Positions 36,601 to 45,689 of a stretch of DNA of 64,000 nt are shown here, one piece after another. Source of the DNA: Bettongia penicillata ogilbyi (taxonomy: Eukaryota > Chordata > Mammalia > Diprotodontia > Potoroidae); the NCBI GenBank assembly GCA_023548195.1, contig JAJHZJ010000061.1, positions 1,466,771-1,530,770 on the forward strand, in the 5' to 3' direction. The notes beneath the pieces are model-generated. The model did no database searches. It had not been told where the DNA came from and saw nothing but the letters and a program-made list of their open reading frames with translations. The translations under genes and the position numbers were made by a program. Positions within the stretch are counted from its first letter, which is position 1, and the number at the start of each line of letters is the position of its first letter.

Positions 36601-39600
36601 TGTTCCCATTTTCAAAATGGAGACTTCCTCAAAAGAGAGAGGAAGCCATTTATACTTTTCAGATTATAGATCAATGAGCTTAACTTTGATTCCTGGTAAA
36701 ATTCTAGAACTTTTCAGTAAGGGAATGGTTTGTGATTATTTAGAAAGATGTATGGGCTGCAGTCAGTAAGAGCTGGTATGATTATATTAAAAATATGCTA
36801 CATTAGACCAAGTGAATTTCGCTTTTGACTGAGAATTCGATAGATTTATTATACACATATTTTAGCAAAAACATTTCACAAAATTCCCCCTATCTTTTGG
36901 GAAAAGATAGAGTAATAAGTGTGTTGAAATTGGTGTTCAAAGACTTGAGCCAAGGGGTAAACTTGACAATGGAGAGAGAACCCTTAGAGAGTGCCCCACA
37001 GAATCTGACCTTGCTCAGTTTTCAACATTTTTATCAGTGACTCAGATGAGATAGCAACATAAAAATACTTTGAAAGGCTAAAATAAGTAAAATCTAATCA
37101 AATGAAATTTGATGGGGCTACCCACAAAAGCTCTCCATTTGGGTTCAGAGTCAGCTGTGAAAGTATAGCACGGGCCACGCAGGTTAGACAACCATCAATG
37201 TGGAAAAAGGAGGTCTGGAAGATTTGATACAATTGTGGTACAAATCAATACTATTAAATGGCAGCTAAAAGAATAAATTCCATCTTTGACTGCACTAATA
37301 AGAATAGTTTCCAGCATAAAAGAGGTGATAGTTCAGCTAGACTTTATCTGGTCAGATGACTTAGGGAGTATCACATTTAGTTTTTGGTACCACATTTTGT
37401 GACAGATATTATCAAGTCAACATCCAGTTAGAGGCAGATAGCTGGAATGGTGTGGGAACTGAAACCTATGTGAAAGAAGAACAAATTGAAGGAATAGGTG
37501 CTTAGTGTAAAGAAGGCTTCAGGGAGAAATGACAACTGCCTCAAACTATTTACAGGGGTGTTATGGGGAAGAATAATTAACCTTGTCCTACATGGTCTTA
37601 GTGAGCAGAACTAGAGGCAATAAAAGGCAGATTAAGTCTTGATGTAAAGGAAAACTTCCATACAGTCAGACCTGCCCAAAAGTGGCATGGTCTCCTTCAA
37701 CAACATCACTGGAACCCATCACTGGAAGTCTTTAATCAGGGCCTATGTGACCAGTTGCCAGGGATCTTCTAGAGAGGGAATTCCTATTCAGGTACACATT
37801 TCAGTAAGTGACCCCTCCCCAGCTTTTATTGTTTGCTACTTTTGAGAATGTAAAAAGGTCCAAAGAGGCAGAAGATCAGTACCTTCTCTTTATTTTTTCT
37901 ATTAATGCCATCCCAAGTTTGACTTTCATTGTGCACGTTGATGTAAATAAATATGCATTCATGGACTCTGGATCCTTGTAGATCCAGATTTAGATTTAAA
38001 GAATTTGGTTCTAAATTTAACTTTACTACTAACTACCATGTGATTCATCGTTGCTTGACCTCTTTTTCTTTATCTGATGATAAAGATGATCTCTCTAAGG
38101 TCTTGATCCTATACTATCAGGTAAAACTCTTGCCGGGTCACTTTTCCTCGTTAGGCTTCAGTGTGATCAGTTACAAAATAAAGAGCTGGATTTAGATGAT
38201 CTCTGTGGTTCCCTTCAGACTGTTCTCTGAAACTACTCTCTGCCAGGGTTCCTAATGGTCAATTATTTGTAAATCTGATGACCCTTCTTCTCCATTGTCA
38301 TCTTTCTCAACTACTCTGCAGCATTGGGTGCATTGACTCCCTCTCATCCTGTACATTCTCTCTTTTCTGGATTTTAAAAAACATTTTGATTTTTTTCTCC
38401 TCCTACTTAGCTGATTCTCTTCCTGCTGAGTTTCCTTTTCTGGTTCATCATTTATATACTTCCTAATTGTGGGTGTACTCCAACCCTCTTCTTTATATAA
38501 GCTTTCATATTAACTTGTATGGGTTTGATTATGACCTCTCTGCAAATAATTCTCAAGTCTGCATATCTAACCTCAGTCTCTTGCCAGAGCTGCTGTTGCG
38601 CATTTCCACCTTCCTATTAAACATTGCCAATTTAGTATTTCATACACAACACAAATGCACCGTGTCTGAAACAGAACTCATCATCTTCTGACCTTCTCTG
38701 TTTCTGCTGATAAAATAACCTCCTTCCAGTCACTAGGGACTGTAACACGGTGTTTTCTGCAACCCTCCACCTTCTCTCCCTCCACAAATCCAGTCATTTG
38801 GTAAATCTTGTTTCCATCTCCACATATTTTCTCAGTTCTCTTTCTTTCTCTCTACTCCCCTGACTACCATCCTAGTTGTAGCCCTTAGAACTTCTTATGT
38901 AGGTTATTGCTATCACCTCAAATCTCACCCCCCACAATTCAGCCTCAATGATAATTGCCAGAATTATTTTCTTGTAGCTTATGTATGAACATATCATCCC
39001 TCCAGTCAGTAAACTTAAGTGGCTTCCTTTTTCCTTTAGGTCAATCAACCAGCACCTCCCATATGTCAGGCACCGTACAAGGTACAAGGAACACAAGTAC
39101 AAAAAATGAACCAATCTCTGCTCACTAAGATTGAATTTAAACTCTGGCCCTTTGCTCCCTCTCAGCAACCTATATTTCTGACTTTCTTATACAGCTTATA
39201 CTTCCCTTCCAGCATTTTATAGGTTTGCCAATCTGGACCTCAGTACACTCTATTTCCCATTACCATATCTTTGCACAGATTGTTTCTTACACCTGGAATG
39301 CACTTTTTCCTCACCCTCATTACTCAAAATTCCTTGTTTTCTTTAAAATTCAGCTCAAGCACCATATTCCACGTAGAGATAGGCCTTGGAATACTTTGTA
39401 ATTTTTTTGGCCTGTTTTTTATGTGTTGTCTTGCCCATTAGAATGCAGGCTCCTCAAAGAACTTTGAGGGATCTTTTGATTCCTTTTACTTCAGTGCCTA
39501 GCACATAGTAAATGCTTCATAAATGCTTGCATGGTTATTGTAAATAAATGGTCTTCTAGTCTCTGAATATCTTTAATTAGAGAAAATTCACTATTCCGTT

Positions 39601-42600
39601 TTGGTATAACACTAATGAGAAGCTTTTCATGAAGCCTTATAATTTTTATGCATTAGTCTTTTTTGAGTCAAGTTAAACAACTCCAGATCTTTTTATATTC
39701 TGACTCTATTATATAATGTTAACTGTCCCCAACTTCAGCAAAGCTTGTGGCCAGATTGTAAATTTAGAGACTATAGAGACTATCTAGTGCAACTCCCTCT
39801 TTTTATGGATGAGGAAGTTAAAGCCTAGGGAATTTAAATTATTTGTCTAAAGTCAAACATATAATAAGTGTCACATGCAGGAGTCGAATCCAAGTGTTCT
39901 CTTTCCAGAGCCAGTTCTTTCCACTACACCATGTTGCTCCCTCTTCTGTACCATCTATTCCTTTGTAAAAATCATTGATTAAAAATGTTGAACACAACAG
40001 AGTTTTGAGTTATTCCGTTAGAAACCTCCCTTCAGGTTAACGTCCATTCCTTTAAATCTTTTTAAGCACCTCCACTTTTTTCTCCATCGTCAAAGCAAAT
40101 TGCAGTGGTGTTGCCATAATTTCATTATTAAGAGCCGTTTACTGCTCTTGACATGACTTTTCCCTATGATTATGTCACTGAACTTTGAAAAAATCTGCTC
40201 TTCTAAAGTCAGAGGTACAACTTCTGATGACACCTAGCCTTTCCCTTCTTATCTGTCATAAAACTGAGTATTGTATAGTCACTGCTTTCCAAGGTTTTGA
40301 TCATTTGCCCTTCATTCTGCCACCCCCTGTAACTAATTAGAATCAAATTGACAGTAGCAGTAATAGAATAACTTCTTCTGATTTCTGAAATGTGATCTCA
40401 CCAGCAAGACAAGTTCAAGAATGTGTAAGATGTCCAGAGAGTTGCAGTCTCCCATCACAACTGTCTCCTACCTCCATGGTAGTTCTGTGAACTGTGCCAG
40501 GAGCTCATCAGCCACTTCCCATTATTGGCATGAGTGTCTGTAGTGTACTCTCCCTAACATAGCCATTCTTTTTCCTTTAATTTTCATTCAAATGCAAGCT
40601 TCCCTCCTAAGGTTGAGAAGATTTCCACAGAGGCAGAAAGATCTGTTACCTTGCTTCTTTGATTCTCTAATACTGTATGTTCCTTTTGAATAGTACCAGT
40701 ATTCGAATGTACCAATAGGAAAAGTGTGAGGCATAATACAAAGAAAATGAACCATAATCTTTAAATATAAAAGGTCAGTTTTAGTTGTTTATATTAACAA
40801 ATAATTTTTTTTCTTTTCTATTAAAGGTCATTCTAGCTCCATCTCACAAAATGCTGCTGGTGATATGTATAAGATTATTCCCACTGATATGCTTTCTCTT
40901 AATTCTTTACATCCTGATCAGTCTGTCAGATATTATGCCAAAGTTGTTCCTTCTTATGAAGCCACTGCCTTAGCAAATCAGAGTTTTTCAATTAATTTTT
41001 CATCTGTTTTGCCAAAAGTCTCAAGACTTCCTTCTCACTACTACAGCTCTGCTTTGGGTCAGACCTGTCCACAATATCACAAATTCCTGGTAAGTTTTTT
41101 GGTTGTGGCTTCACTGTTAAATAATCAAATAAACCAAATTTGACTCTTCCTAGGTTGGTAGTAGATGTGCCATAATAAAAGGTTATGTATATAACACTTT
41201 ATGTCTCATAACATGCTTTCCTTGATTGAACTGTATGATGTAGAGCCTGACTTAAAGTAGTTAAGTGATGGAAATCTTGAAGTAATTATGAGGAAACAGG
41301 TTCAGAGAAGTTGAGACTGACTTTTGATCACATAGCTAGTATCAGAGCCAGAACTTCAACCAAATAGTTTCATTATATATTTTGCTTTACATTTTCATTT
41401 ATCTCAAAAGTGGTACTGTGGAACAAAGGATGGGCTGCCTTCTAAATTTACATAAGCTAAAGTAGCTAATAAATCACTCAGCCTCAGTTCTGTAAAATGA
41501 GAGGATTGCACTACTCTCGATGCCCCTTCTAGACCAGAATTTGTCAAATGATATAAAATCAAGGGACATGGTCTTTGTATTAAAATAAATAGGCAACATG
41601 GAATAATTAAGCAATGAACTTTTGAAATTCAAGAGTAGTGAATCTAAATATGGCTATGCAGTATGGGCTTGAACTTGCTAATCTGTGATTAGATGGGAAG
41701 AGACCCCATCTAGAATAAGTTTTTTCTTCGGTCACCTCTGTATCCTCTCCAGAGGACCCCTGCTTCATCACCATCCTTATACAATGGTTGTTATATCTCC
41801 CTTTCATTGGCAGACTTGTCCAGTTCTGCTCTTTTCATTTTGGCTACCAGTAATGCTTCCACCACTCTCTCACTTTGGGTTTCCATTCCCTAGACAGGAC
41901 CAATCAAATTCTAAGACCGAAAAAAGGACCTTACAGATGATTTTTTTCCAATCTCATCAAAGTAGAAAACTGAGGCTCAGAGAGGTTAAAAAATTAGCTC
42001 ACCCATATTTAATACAAATTAAATTAAAACTGGCAGGACTTGGGACACAAATTTCAATCTTCTGACTCTTTAGTCCAGTGTCCTTTCCACTATATCACAA
42101 TGATTTCTAATCCTTTAGTGACTGAAAAAGATCATCCAATTACTAACCAGTTATGTAAGTGAAAGAAGAACATTTCCCAGGGTTTCTATTGCTTGAGGTA
42201 GACCCAAACCTGGGTATCATACACAAATAAAGAAATCTCATCACTCTGATCTAACTAAGGTGTTGCTAATTTAAAGGTATATAAAATTGAGAAAATGCTG
42301 ATTTTTTTTTCCCACAAGAGAATAAGAGGAAAAAGTTTAAGAAAACAATTGTAAAGTCCTTGCAAAATAGGCAGTAACATATTGGATGTTAATGTTGCTA
42401 AATGGTGTTAAGAATGCAGAGTTGCTAATAAATTGTGATTAATAAATATCAGTATAGAAGATAGGGTATTATAGTAGAAAAATTACTGGCGGGGGAAAAT
42501 CCTTTTCCCTTTCTGAACTTCAGTTTCTCCATTTGTAAGAATGGGAAGACAGAAGATACACTTCTTGAATCAGCTTATGAAATGTATTTTAAAAAATTAA

Positions 42601-42962
42601 ATTGTGAAAAAATAGAGTTGTGAGGAAAAGCAAACTTTGTATACCTTAGTGTTTTCACAATATGAACCATTTATTATTTCTCCTTTCCTTGGTGCATTCA
42701 TTGTAAATTCTTTGTTATCATAAGCAATTATTTTTCTAAGAATGCATCAAAATAATTGTGTCTTCTAAACTGTATTTTAGTATTTATCTTTAACGTCACT
42801 AAAGAATACATTTTAAAAAATTATATATACTTTACTTTCTGTGAATCTTAGGGATTGTGTGCACACATGTGTGTGCGTGCGTGTGCGTTACAGACAACTG
42901 GAATAATCAGGATTAAATGGTTTTGTTTTTCCTCTCTGCAGCATCAATCTTGGGCATGTTAA
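15537..42962 (+). CDS. SOHLH2: SOHLH2, C-terminal half (spliced, six exons)
   Basis: Germ-cell bHLH transcription factor; the family acts in the nucleus with SOHLH1 in early spermatogonial and oocyte differentiation (established knowledge). The spliced exons 15537-15647, 18099-18246, 18655-18746, 19657-19778, 40827-41089 and 42942-42962 give one open frame of about 251 residues ending in TAA at 42960. Reading order is a Lys-rich linker, the bHLH domain (about residues 30-85), then a Ser/Thr-rich tail containing SVRYYAKVVPSYEATA, SSALGQTCP and a WAC end, which parallel the human tail (RYYSKV, GLGQTC, FWAY). The basic region HSSKEKLRRERIK keeps His5, Glu9 and Arg13, the E-box-reading triad. The human protein is about 425 residues, so the N-terminal 170 or so are missing here. 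The first base of the 15537 exon completes a codon from an unidentified upstream exon. Identification rests on recognition of the human sequence, not on a search. Confidence 0.93.
16085..16350 (-). repeat. L2 3' end, antisense
   Basis: TATTTATTAAG, CATTGTGCTAAGGATAC, TCTAATGGGGGA and GGAAAGGCTTCTAGCAGAA are, in order, the complement of the L2 3' end. The element lies in the first SOHLH2 intron of the window. Confidence 0.75.
17430..17665 (+). repeat. MIR SINE
   Basis: MIR order is visible: a head with GGACTTGGAATTAGAACTGA, a core with TGTATGACCTTGAGCAA, CCTCAGTTTTCTTAAATATA, then GTTGTTGTGAGGA. Sense orientation relative to SOHLH2. Confidence 0.75.
18099..18246 (+). CDS. SOHLH2: SOHLH2 exon: core bHLH domain
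   Basis: The exon is 148 bp. The acceptor is TTGAGCAG and the donor is CAG|GTAATT. The leading A completes the split Arg codon and the exon ends in phase 0. It encodes RERIKDCCEQLRTLLPY, a basic loop GRKNDAAS, then VLEATVDYVKCIQERI. These are the rest of the basic region, helix 1, the loop and helix 2, with regularly spaced Leu/Val/Ile dimerisation positions. This is the most conserved part of the gene and the firmest evidence for its identity. There is no stop, indel or missing core residue, so the gene looks functional here. Confidence 0.95.
18655..18746 (+). CDS. SOHLH2: SOHLH2 exon: post-bHLH linker
   Basis: The exon is 92 bp. The acceptor GTAG follows an uninterrupted run of T, and the donor is AAG|GTAGGA. 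It enters in phase 0 and leaves two bases. It encodes ITNMLQNNKRFCKKEPVES and a short Pro/Ser stretch ending RTQ(R). The NMLQNNKRFCKK portion aligns with ALQSNMRFCKK of the human protein. The intron before it is only 408 bp. Confidence 0.9.
18829..19009. mobile_element. Short non-autonomous hAT element (MITE)
   Basis: About 180 bp bounded by inverted ends: GGATGGGGAACCTGTGGCCT on the left and, on the complement of the right end, CAGGGATGGGGAATCTAAGG. Possible 8-bp target duplications CATTAAGC (18821-18828) and CACTAAAC (19010-19017) match at 6 of 8. It has no coding capacity. It sits 83 bp past a SOHLH2 donor site, inside the 910-bp intron. Confidence 0.7.
19657..19778 (+). CDS. SOHLH2: SOHLH2 exon: Ser/Pro-rich tail, before the 21-kb intron
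   Basis: The exon is 122 bp. The acceptor is TTTAAG after a pyrimidine-rich tract and the donor is AAAG|GTGATG, which is weak. It starts by completing an Arg codon and ends one base into a Gly codon, and joining to 40827 restores GH in frame. It encodes DSNVVTSMPSPVKEIKFLAN through EEALK, parallel to the human segment ending SLDEAVRV. If the donor is not used the frame stays open until a TAG at 19916, so intron retention would give a truncated protein with an unrelated hydrophobic tail. Confidence 0.85.
20340..20810 (-). repeat. L2 fragments, antisense
   Basis: 20490-20810 has the complement of the L2 3' end (TTCTGTGCTAAGTGCTGGAG, CTAATGGGGGAGACAACATA, AAATTGGAGATAAT). 20380-20480 carries blocks from further upstream in L2, out of order, so these are two separate fragments. 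A further short L2 3' end lies at 19930-19990. Confidence 0.7.
21090..21745 (+). repeat. L2 3' end, sense, interrupted by a MIR
   Basis: The 3' part of L2 runs 21090-21535 and resumes at about 21712 with GGTGCTTGATAAATATTTGTT. The MIR between them (21541-21711) sits inside the conserved CACATAGTAGGTGC-type terminus, so the L2 is the older element. Confidence 0.7.
21541..21711 (-). repeat. MIR SINE, antisense, nested in L2
   Basis: ACTGAGGTTCAGAAAGGTTA, the AATTCAAACCCAAG block and a final CCAGGTCCATGAATC are the complement of the MIR core. It splits the L2 terminus. Confidence 0.7.
22845..22990 (-). repeat. MAR/WSINE CORE-SINE, antisense
   Basis: AAGGTCACACAACTAGTAAG, TTTGAACTCAGGTCCTCCTC and GCAACACCTAGCTGCCCC are the complement of the marsupial MAR-type SINE head. 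This is one of the best-preserved SINEs here and the main lineage marker. Confidence 0.85.
23050..25040. other. Intronic sequence, nothing recognised
   Basis: AT-rich sequence within the 21-kb intron of SOHLH2. Open frames are short and of biased composition. I see no repeat family that I can name. Confidence 0.4.
25045..25215 (-). repeat. MIR-class SINE, antisense
   Basis: The sequence carries AAATCATAGATCTAGAAGAG, CACCTAGTCCAACCC, AAAACTGAGGCCCAGA and AAGGTCACAGAGGAGG, which is the complement of MIR 3' half followed by its core. Confidence 0.75.
25470..25620 (+). repeat. MIR-class SINE, sense
   Basis: A head with GAAAGAGCCGTGGTCTAGGG, then TCTAATCCTGGTTCTGTCAC, TAAAATGAGGGTATTGGAT and TCTCTAAGTTCTCTTTC form the MIR order. 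Confidence 0.7.
25860..26135 (+). pseudogene. RTE-clade LINE, C-terminal ORF remnant
   Basis: The + strand reads RAMERCMVGMNRLQ, KHAIREFYDRKRWTSHV and TRTRDNK, then after a stop TARVLYLYPHDAGRKQIR. This matches the end of the RTE/BovB-type ORF (pattern RAMERRMLG, W-x-GH, R-x-DNRWT, W-x-PRD-x-KR-x-RG-R-P). It is a degraded 3' fragment; the reverse transcriptase core is not present. It is the only RTE coding piece I recognised. Confidence 0.7.
26526..26900 (-). repeat. L1 3'-end fragment, antisense, diverged
   Basis: It resembles 5160-5625, with shared AATAAGTATAGTCAAG and TCATTCTGCACCA blocks and a TTACTTCACTCTGTTTTAA block, but at lower identity. Confidence 0.5.
26955..28084 (-). mobile_element. 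CR1/L3 LINE, 3' part (minus strand), split by HAL1 copy F
   Basis: 26960-27180 is the complement of a CR1/L3 3' UTR (TTTGGACAGTTTGAATTGTT, GGACCAAACAGAACGTGTCT). 27230-28060 holds its reverse transcriptase: the minus strand at 27677-27901 reads YPQGSVPGPELFDIFINDVD then LIKFTYDMNMG, the family's PQGSVLGP and LIKFADD motifs. The catalytic ADD is degraded to TYDM. The reading continues beyond the HAL1 insertion at 30673. Confidence 0.8.
28085..30672 (-). mobile_element. HAL1-like element, copy F
   Basis: Minus strand, about 2.59 kb. The 5' end near 30672 (complement of CAGAGCCAAGATGGTGGAG), leader to about 29935, a diverged ORF1 with many stops (29935 to about 28880), and a 3' region with a TATG microsatellite at 28706-28750. 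The left boundary near 28085 is judged from the return of CR1/L3 sequence; there is no poly-T, so the 3' end may be truncated or eroded. It is older than copies A, B and G by divergence. It interrupts a CR1/L3 element inside the 21-kb SOHLH2 intron. Confidence 0.75.
30673..31700 (-). mobile_element. CR1/L3 LINE, upstream part (minus strand)
   Basis: TTCTTGATGAAATTGTGCTG continues directly the CR1/L3 sequence that stops at 28084, and CTGACCTAGAGTTTACAGA and GTCTGGTCCAGGAG are the complement of the next upstream blocks. From 31260 on similarity is weak, and the boundary is approximate. Confidence 0.7.
31790..31960 (-). repeat. MIR/MAR SINE, antisense
   Basis: GATGAGGAAACTGAGGCAAA, AAGTGACTTGCCCAGAGTC, ATACAGCTACTAAATGTCTG and TTGAACTTAGATCTTTCTGA form the complement of the CORE-SINE core and head. 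Confidence 0.8.
32760..33725 (+). mobile_element. CR1/L3 LINE, degraded (plus strand)
   Basis: A reverse-transcriptase piece reads DIMYLDFDKSFLKVPHSILP (family pattern VYLDFSKAFDTVSH). The 3' UTR follows, with GGCTGTCATGAAAGAGAGGT, CCCCAGAGAAAGTGGAGGCT and AAAAGGAGGCTAGATGTCCA. A CT-rich microsatellite (32845-32938) is inserted in it. Confidence 0.7.
32845..32938. repeat. CT-rich low-complexity tract
   Basis: Polypyrimidine run of CTTCCTT-type units with T and C only for most of its length. It lies in the SOHLH2 intron, far from any splice site. Confidence 0.8.
34760..34890 (+). repeat. MIR/MAR SINE, sense
   Basis: TAGAGTCAGGAAGCCTGGGT, CAAGTCCTGCCTCTGACAG and GGGCAAGTCATTTACCTTTC give the CORE-SINE order. 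Confidence 0.75.
34930..35670 (-). repeat. L2 3' region, antisense, long copy
   Basis: In order on the + strand are AAGCCCTTACTATGTGTCAA, CTTCAAGGAGCTTATAT, GAAGGGCTTTAAATGTC, TAGGAAAATCACTTTGGCAG and GATTGGAGTGGGGTGGG, the complement of about 700 bp of L2. This copy links the pieces seen separately at 1-260 and 16085-16350 and shows that they are one family. Confidence 0.8.
35690..36165 (+). repeat. L1 3' end, sense
   Basis: AAACTTTGACCCAGAGATCC, ACTATTGGGGAATGGATG and an A-rich end at 36145-36165 follow the pattern of the mammalian L1 ORF2 end and 3' UTR. Confidence 0.6.
36530..37810 (+). mobile_element. CR1/L3 LINE with reverse transcriptase remnant (plus strand)
   Basis: TTATAGATCAATGAGCTTAA begins the RT region. 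APQNLTLLSFQHFYQ near 36990-37036 is the degraded PQGSVLGPVLFNIFIN motif. The 3' UTR follows (CTAGAGGCAATAAAAGGCAG, CTTGATGTAAAGGAAAACTT, GAGAGGGAATTCCTATTCAG). It is full of stops. Confidence 0.75.
38215..39535 (+). mobile_element. L2 LINE, reverse transcriptase and 3' end (plus strand)
   Basis: About 1.3 kb of L2. The RT region reads SSYLADSLPAEFPFL and VGVLQPSSL (family VGVPQGSVLG). DYDLSANNSQVC occupies the YADD active-site position, so the catalytic pair Asp-Asp has become Asn-Asn. The 3' end runs through CTTTAAAATTCAGCTCAAGC to GCCTAGCACATAGTAAATGC and ends near 39535. This is the longest L2 copy here. Confidence 0.8.
39765..39955 (-). repeat. MIR SINE, antisense
   Basis: ATCTAGTGCAACTCCCTC, GATGAGGAAGTTAAAGCCTA, GTCGAATCCAAGTG and CCACTACACCATGTTGCTCC together form the complement of MIR. 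Confidence 0.8.
39960..40680 (-). repeat. CR1/L3-like fragment, antisense
   Basis: AGTTGCAGTCTCCCATCACA and AACACAACAGAGTTTTGAG with neighbouring text resemble the complement of CR1/L3 coding sequence. It is diverged and ends about 150 bp before the SOHLH2 exon at 40827. Confidence 0.45.
40827..41089 (+). CDS. SOHLH2: SOHLH2 exon: conserved C-terminal tail
   Basis: The exon is 263 bp. The acceptor is ATTAAAG| after a T-rich tract and the donor is CTG|GTAAGT, the strongest in the gene. It encodes GHSSSISQNAAGDMYK, LSLNSLHPDQSVRYYAKV, VPSYEATALANQSFSINF and a Ser/Pro-rich run to PQYHKFL. Human SOHLH2 has the same order (AIGDPYK, LNSLHTVRYYSKV, PSYDATAVTNQNISI, GLGQTC). This tail has no recognised domain and is rich in Ser, Tyr and Thr. 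It leaves in phase 0, which makes both the terminal exon at 42942 and a candidate exon at 47008 readable in frame. Confidence 0.93.
41285..41385 (-). repeat. MIR fragment, antisense
   Basis: GGAAACAGGTTCAGAGAAGT and CATAGCTAGTATCAGAGCCA form the complement of MIR core. Confidence 0.65.
41925..42105 (-). repeat. MIR SINE, antisense
   Basis: AAAACTGAGGCTCAGAGAGG, TTGGGACACAAATTTCAAT and CCTTTCCACTATATCACAAT form the complement of MIR. It lies in the last SOHLH2 intron. Confidence 0.75.
42861..42890. repeat. (GT)n microsatellite
   Basis: Alternating TG/CG run of about 30 bases (CACACATGTGTGTGCGTGCG), about 50 bp upstream of the last SOHLH2 acceptor. Confidence 0.8.
42942..42962 (+). CDS. SOHLH2: SOHLH2 terminal coding exon
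   Basis: The acceptor CTCTCTGCAG is preceded by a good pyrimidine tract. The exon encodes HQSWAC followed by TAA at 42960-42962. The human protein ends LQQFWAY, so the short aromatic C-terminus is conserved in position. The intron before it is 1852 bp. Confidence 0.88.
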   Translation, partial: HQSWAC

Positions 42963-45195
42963 AGGAGTCTTCTTGAACTCCATGCTCTTCAATAAGCATG
43001 AGTTATTTAATAACAGCCATGTTTTGACAATTCATGAGGAACATCCCAAACAGCATTCCTGAAATCAGTGCCTAAGAACTGGATTCTAAGAGATTTGGAT
43101 TCTCTTACTCTTGGAAAGACCCTAGTGCGTCACATGTCAGAAGGCAGTCGCAGAGTTGTGTTTGCAGCATCTTTTCCATACTGATCTTTAGATACCTCTG
43201 CTGCTCACTGTGATATGCCTCATCCAGACAACTCCAGGACAAATGAAAAAATATAGCAGCCTGTACTGGCTAAGCCATAGTCTTTAAATTATAAAAGGGG
43301 AGTGGGGTAGAGATTTAACCGATTGTACCTGCTTTATTTGCCTCATGCATCACTATTCCTTATCAGTAGGCAATGTAAAATGTCTTATGTTTGATCCTGG
43401 AAGATTCCTTCCACTTCTAACATTCTTTGTACAGTTAGTGTAGTGGAAGGGCTCAGTTAGCCTAAGTTCAGGGCTGGGGAACCTGCGGCCCTGGGCCCTA
43501 AGACCTGTGGCTGTCTGGGGGTGGCATACCTTCGTAGCCTGTTGAAAATCAGTACAACTTGTGCGTATCTGAAATCCCGTGGCACAAGTTTTTCTAGATT
43601 TAGCAATTCAGAGACTCTCTCTAGCCTAAAATAAGACATTGAGAAATGTGTTTCTTCCACCTTTGACTATTAATTTGTAATTTCAAATGTGTTCATTTTT
43701 ATATTTCATTATACCTTATGTGAAGTGATAGCCAGGCGGTAAATGCCTCTCTCATTCTTATGCCAAAGCTGAGTGCTGCTTTGATTTTCTTGTTTTTGTC
43801 TCTTCTCCCAAAATTCAGTTGTTGAAATGAAGAAGTGGAAAAGAGTTTGCTTTTAATTTTGCTGAAGTATTTCTGTTCTTGGTATATATTACACTTGTTA
43901 GTACTGAAGAAAATACTCAGTTTAAGCTCTATACTAAAATAATCTAGCACTTCTAGTGAATAAGGATCCCCTTCATTATGAAGCACTATAGAGTACATTT
44001 ATTGTACTGGTTTTTCATTTGAGAAATTTAAAAAAGATTTTAAAATAATCTAATTTTAATACTTATGTTATATAACTTTCCTTGGAGAAAACGTAAAATT
44101 ATGGAATGAGCAGACATCTGAGATGATGTATGCTTACTGAGAAAATAGATTTTCCCCCCTAGCATGTGAAGTTTATTGATGAGTACAAAAATAATTTTGC
44201 AAATATAAACATATATGTATACATATACATGTGTGTATGTATACATATATACATACACAGTCCTGAAAGCCATCAGCTTCCACAATGAAGCGTTGTAGGA
44301 TTTTCAGGAAAACTTGGTTGGGATGTCCTACCCCTGTCACCTGGTTGCTGACATGGGATTGCATGTGACACTTCTTGCTAATAAAACATTTGAGAGTTTC
44401 GATCTCTTCAGAATGAACCAAGGTGAGCAACCTTAAGTTGAGTTCCATGATCAGGAAAAGTATGACCAAAATATGGCTTTTATGAACTCCCAATATGTCT
44501 CCTGTTTTTTTGTCCCTATGTTTCTCTGCAGCTGCTCTTAAGGAAGAAAATTTATACCCATTCATTATCTCAGCTCTAATTCAACAAGCCAATGTTATTA
44601 TTGTGAACTTTAATGGTGTATAGACATTATTTTGTCATAATGGGATCTCAGTATAATGAATTCTGTTGCTCCAAGTTAAAAATACTATCCCAGCAAATAG
44701 GTCTGTAAGCCTCAAGTTATGAGGAGAATGGCAACGTTTTTGTATAAAATTTAAAAAAAAGTTGTTATTAAACAATAGTTTTCTTTAAACAATGAAAAAT
44801 GTGTGATGATCTTGCCTAAAAAAAAGAAAGTAAAGCTGTAGTCTTTAGGGTCTAATTTTTTTTCTGTATCTAACTATTGCTTCCTCTTACTACCATGACG
44901 CTAGACTTAGACCAAAGTATCTGGTACCAAAAGAAATGGTACCTGTTCAGTCTGCCTTCAGCTTTCCTGTAGCTTATCAGATCTCTGTCTGACATAATGA
45001 CTATATACATCTGTGCAATAAAACCAGAGTATATCATTTTTGTTCTTTACAACTCATGAAATTCCTTTTATCCAGGATACTTCCCAGTCTTTCTCTTCCA
45101 GACATCAATTTTGAGTTGTGCCATATGCATGTTAATTATAATACCATGTGCTTCATTACAGTGTTGAAATAAAAGTTTAATAATACATTTTTGGT
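42963..45195 (+). other. SOHLH2: Probable SOHLH2 3' UTR with alternative poly(A) signals
   Basis: Non-coding sequence follows the stop codon. AATAAA occurs at 44380-44385, 45017-45022 and 45168-45173. The last is followed within about 20 bases by a T/G-rich stretch typical of a downstream element, so it is the best candidate for the distal site. The interval also holds a hAT-like fragment near 43469 and a TA/TATG microsatellite at 44205-44262. The extent is inferred from signals only. Confidence 0.45.
43469..43530. mobile_element. hAT-type element end (fragment)
   Basis: CAGGGCTGGGGAACCTGCGG is the same terminal motif as the short hAT element at 18829-19009. No matching right end was found, so this is a truncated copy in the probable SOHLH2 3' UTR. 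Confidence 0.5.
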
Positions 45196-45689
45196 TTTTT
45201 AATTTTCATTATGAGGAACAAGAAGTAAACAAATACCTAGAAAAGTATTCACTGTACTGACATGTATTTACCAGCATGTCTTTGTAGTTAGATTATTTTT
45301 TAAAGCAACGTTATAAGGATCCTGTAAGGATATTCCCTATGTACATGACTTTAGGCATCTTATAAAGCACTGGAAATAATCCAATTTGTTTGCCTGGCAT
45401 CTGATGTTTTGCAGTTTTTCAGTAGTCTTGGTCATGCAGCAGGGAGTGGTGCGGTAGAGATATGGGAGAGTGATAAATATTCATTGGATCAGCATCCATT
45501 AGTTATCCCCTAGTCATCAGGACTAACCCTGCATTAAAAAACATTTATTAATTAGATGTTATAGTGAATAGAAATGAGGAAAACACAATTCCTTTTTTCA
45601 AACTTATAATCCATTAGGAGGGATAAAATAAATAGAGTCAAGTGTGGCTTCCAAAAATCTAGTACTGAGATATGGGGGGAAAATACTTG

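Noticed and set aside
41685..42065. Plus-strand frame of 126 codons in the last SOHLH2 intron
   Set aside because: Its second half is an antisense MIR and it has no recognised motif or splice context.
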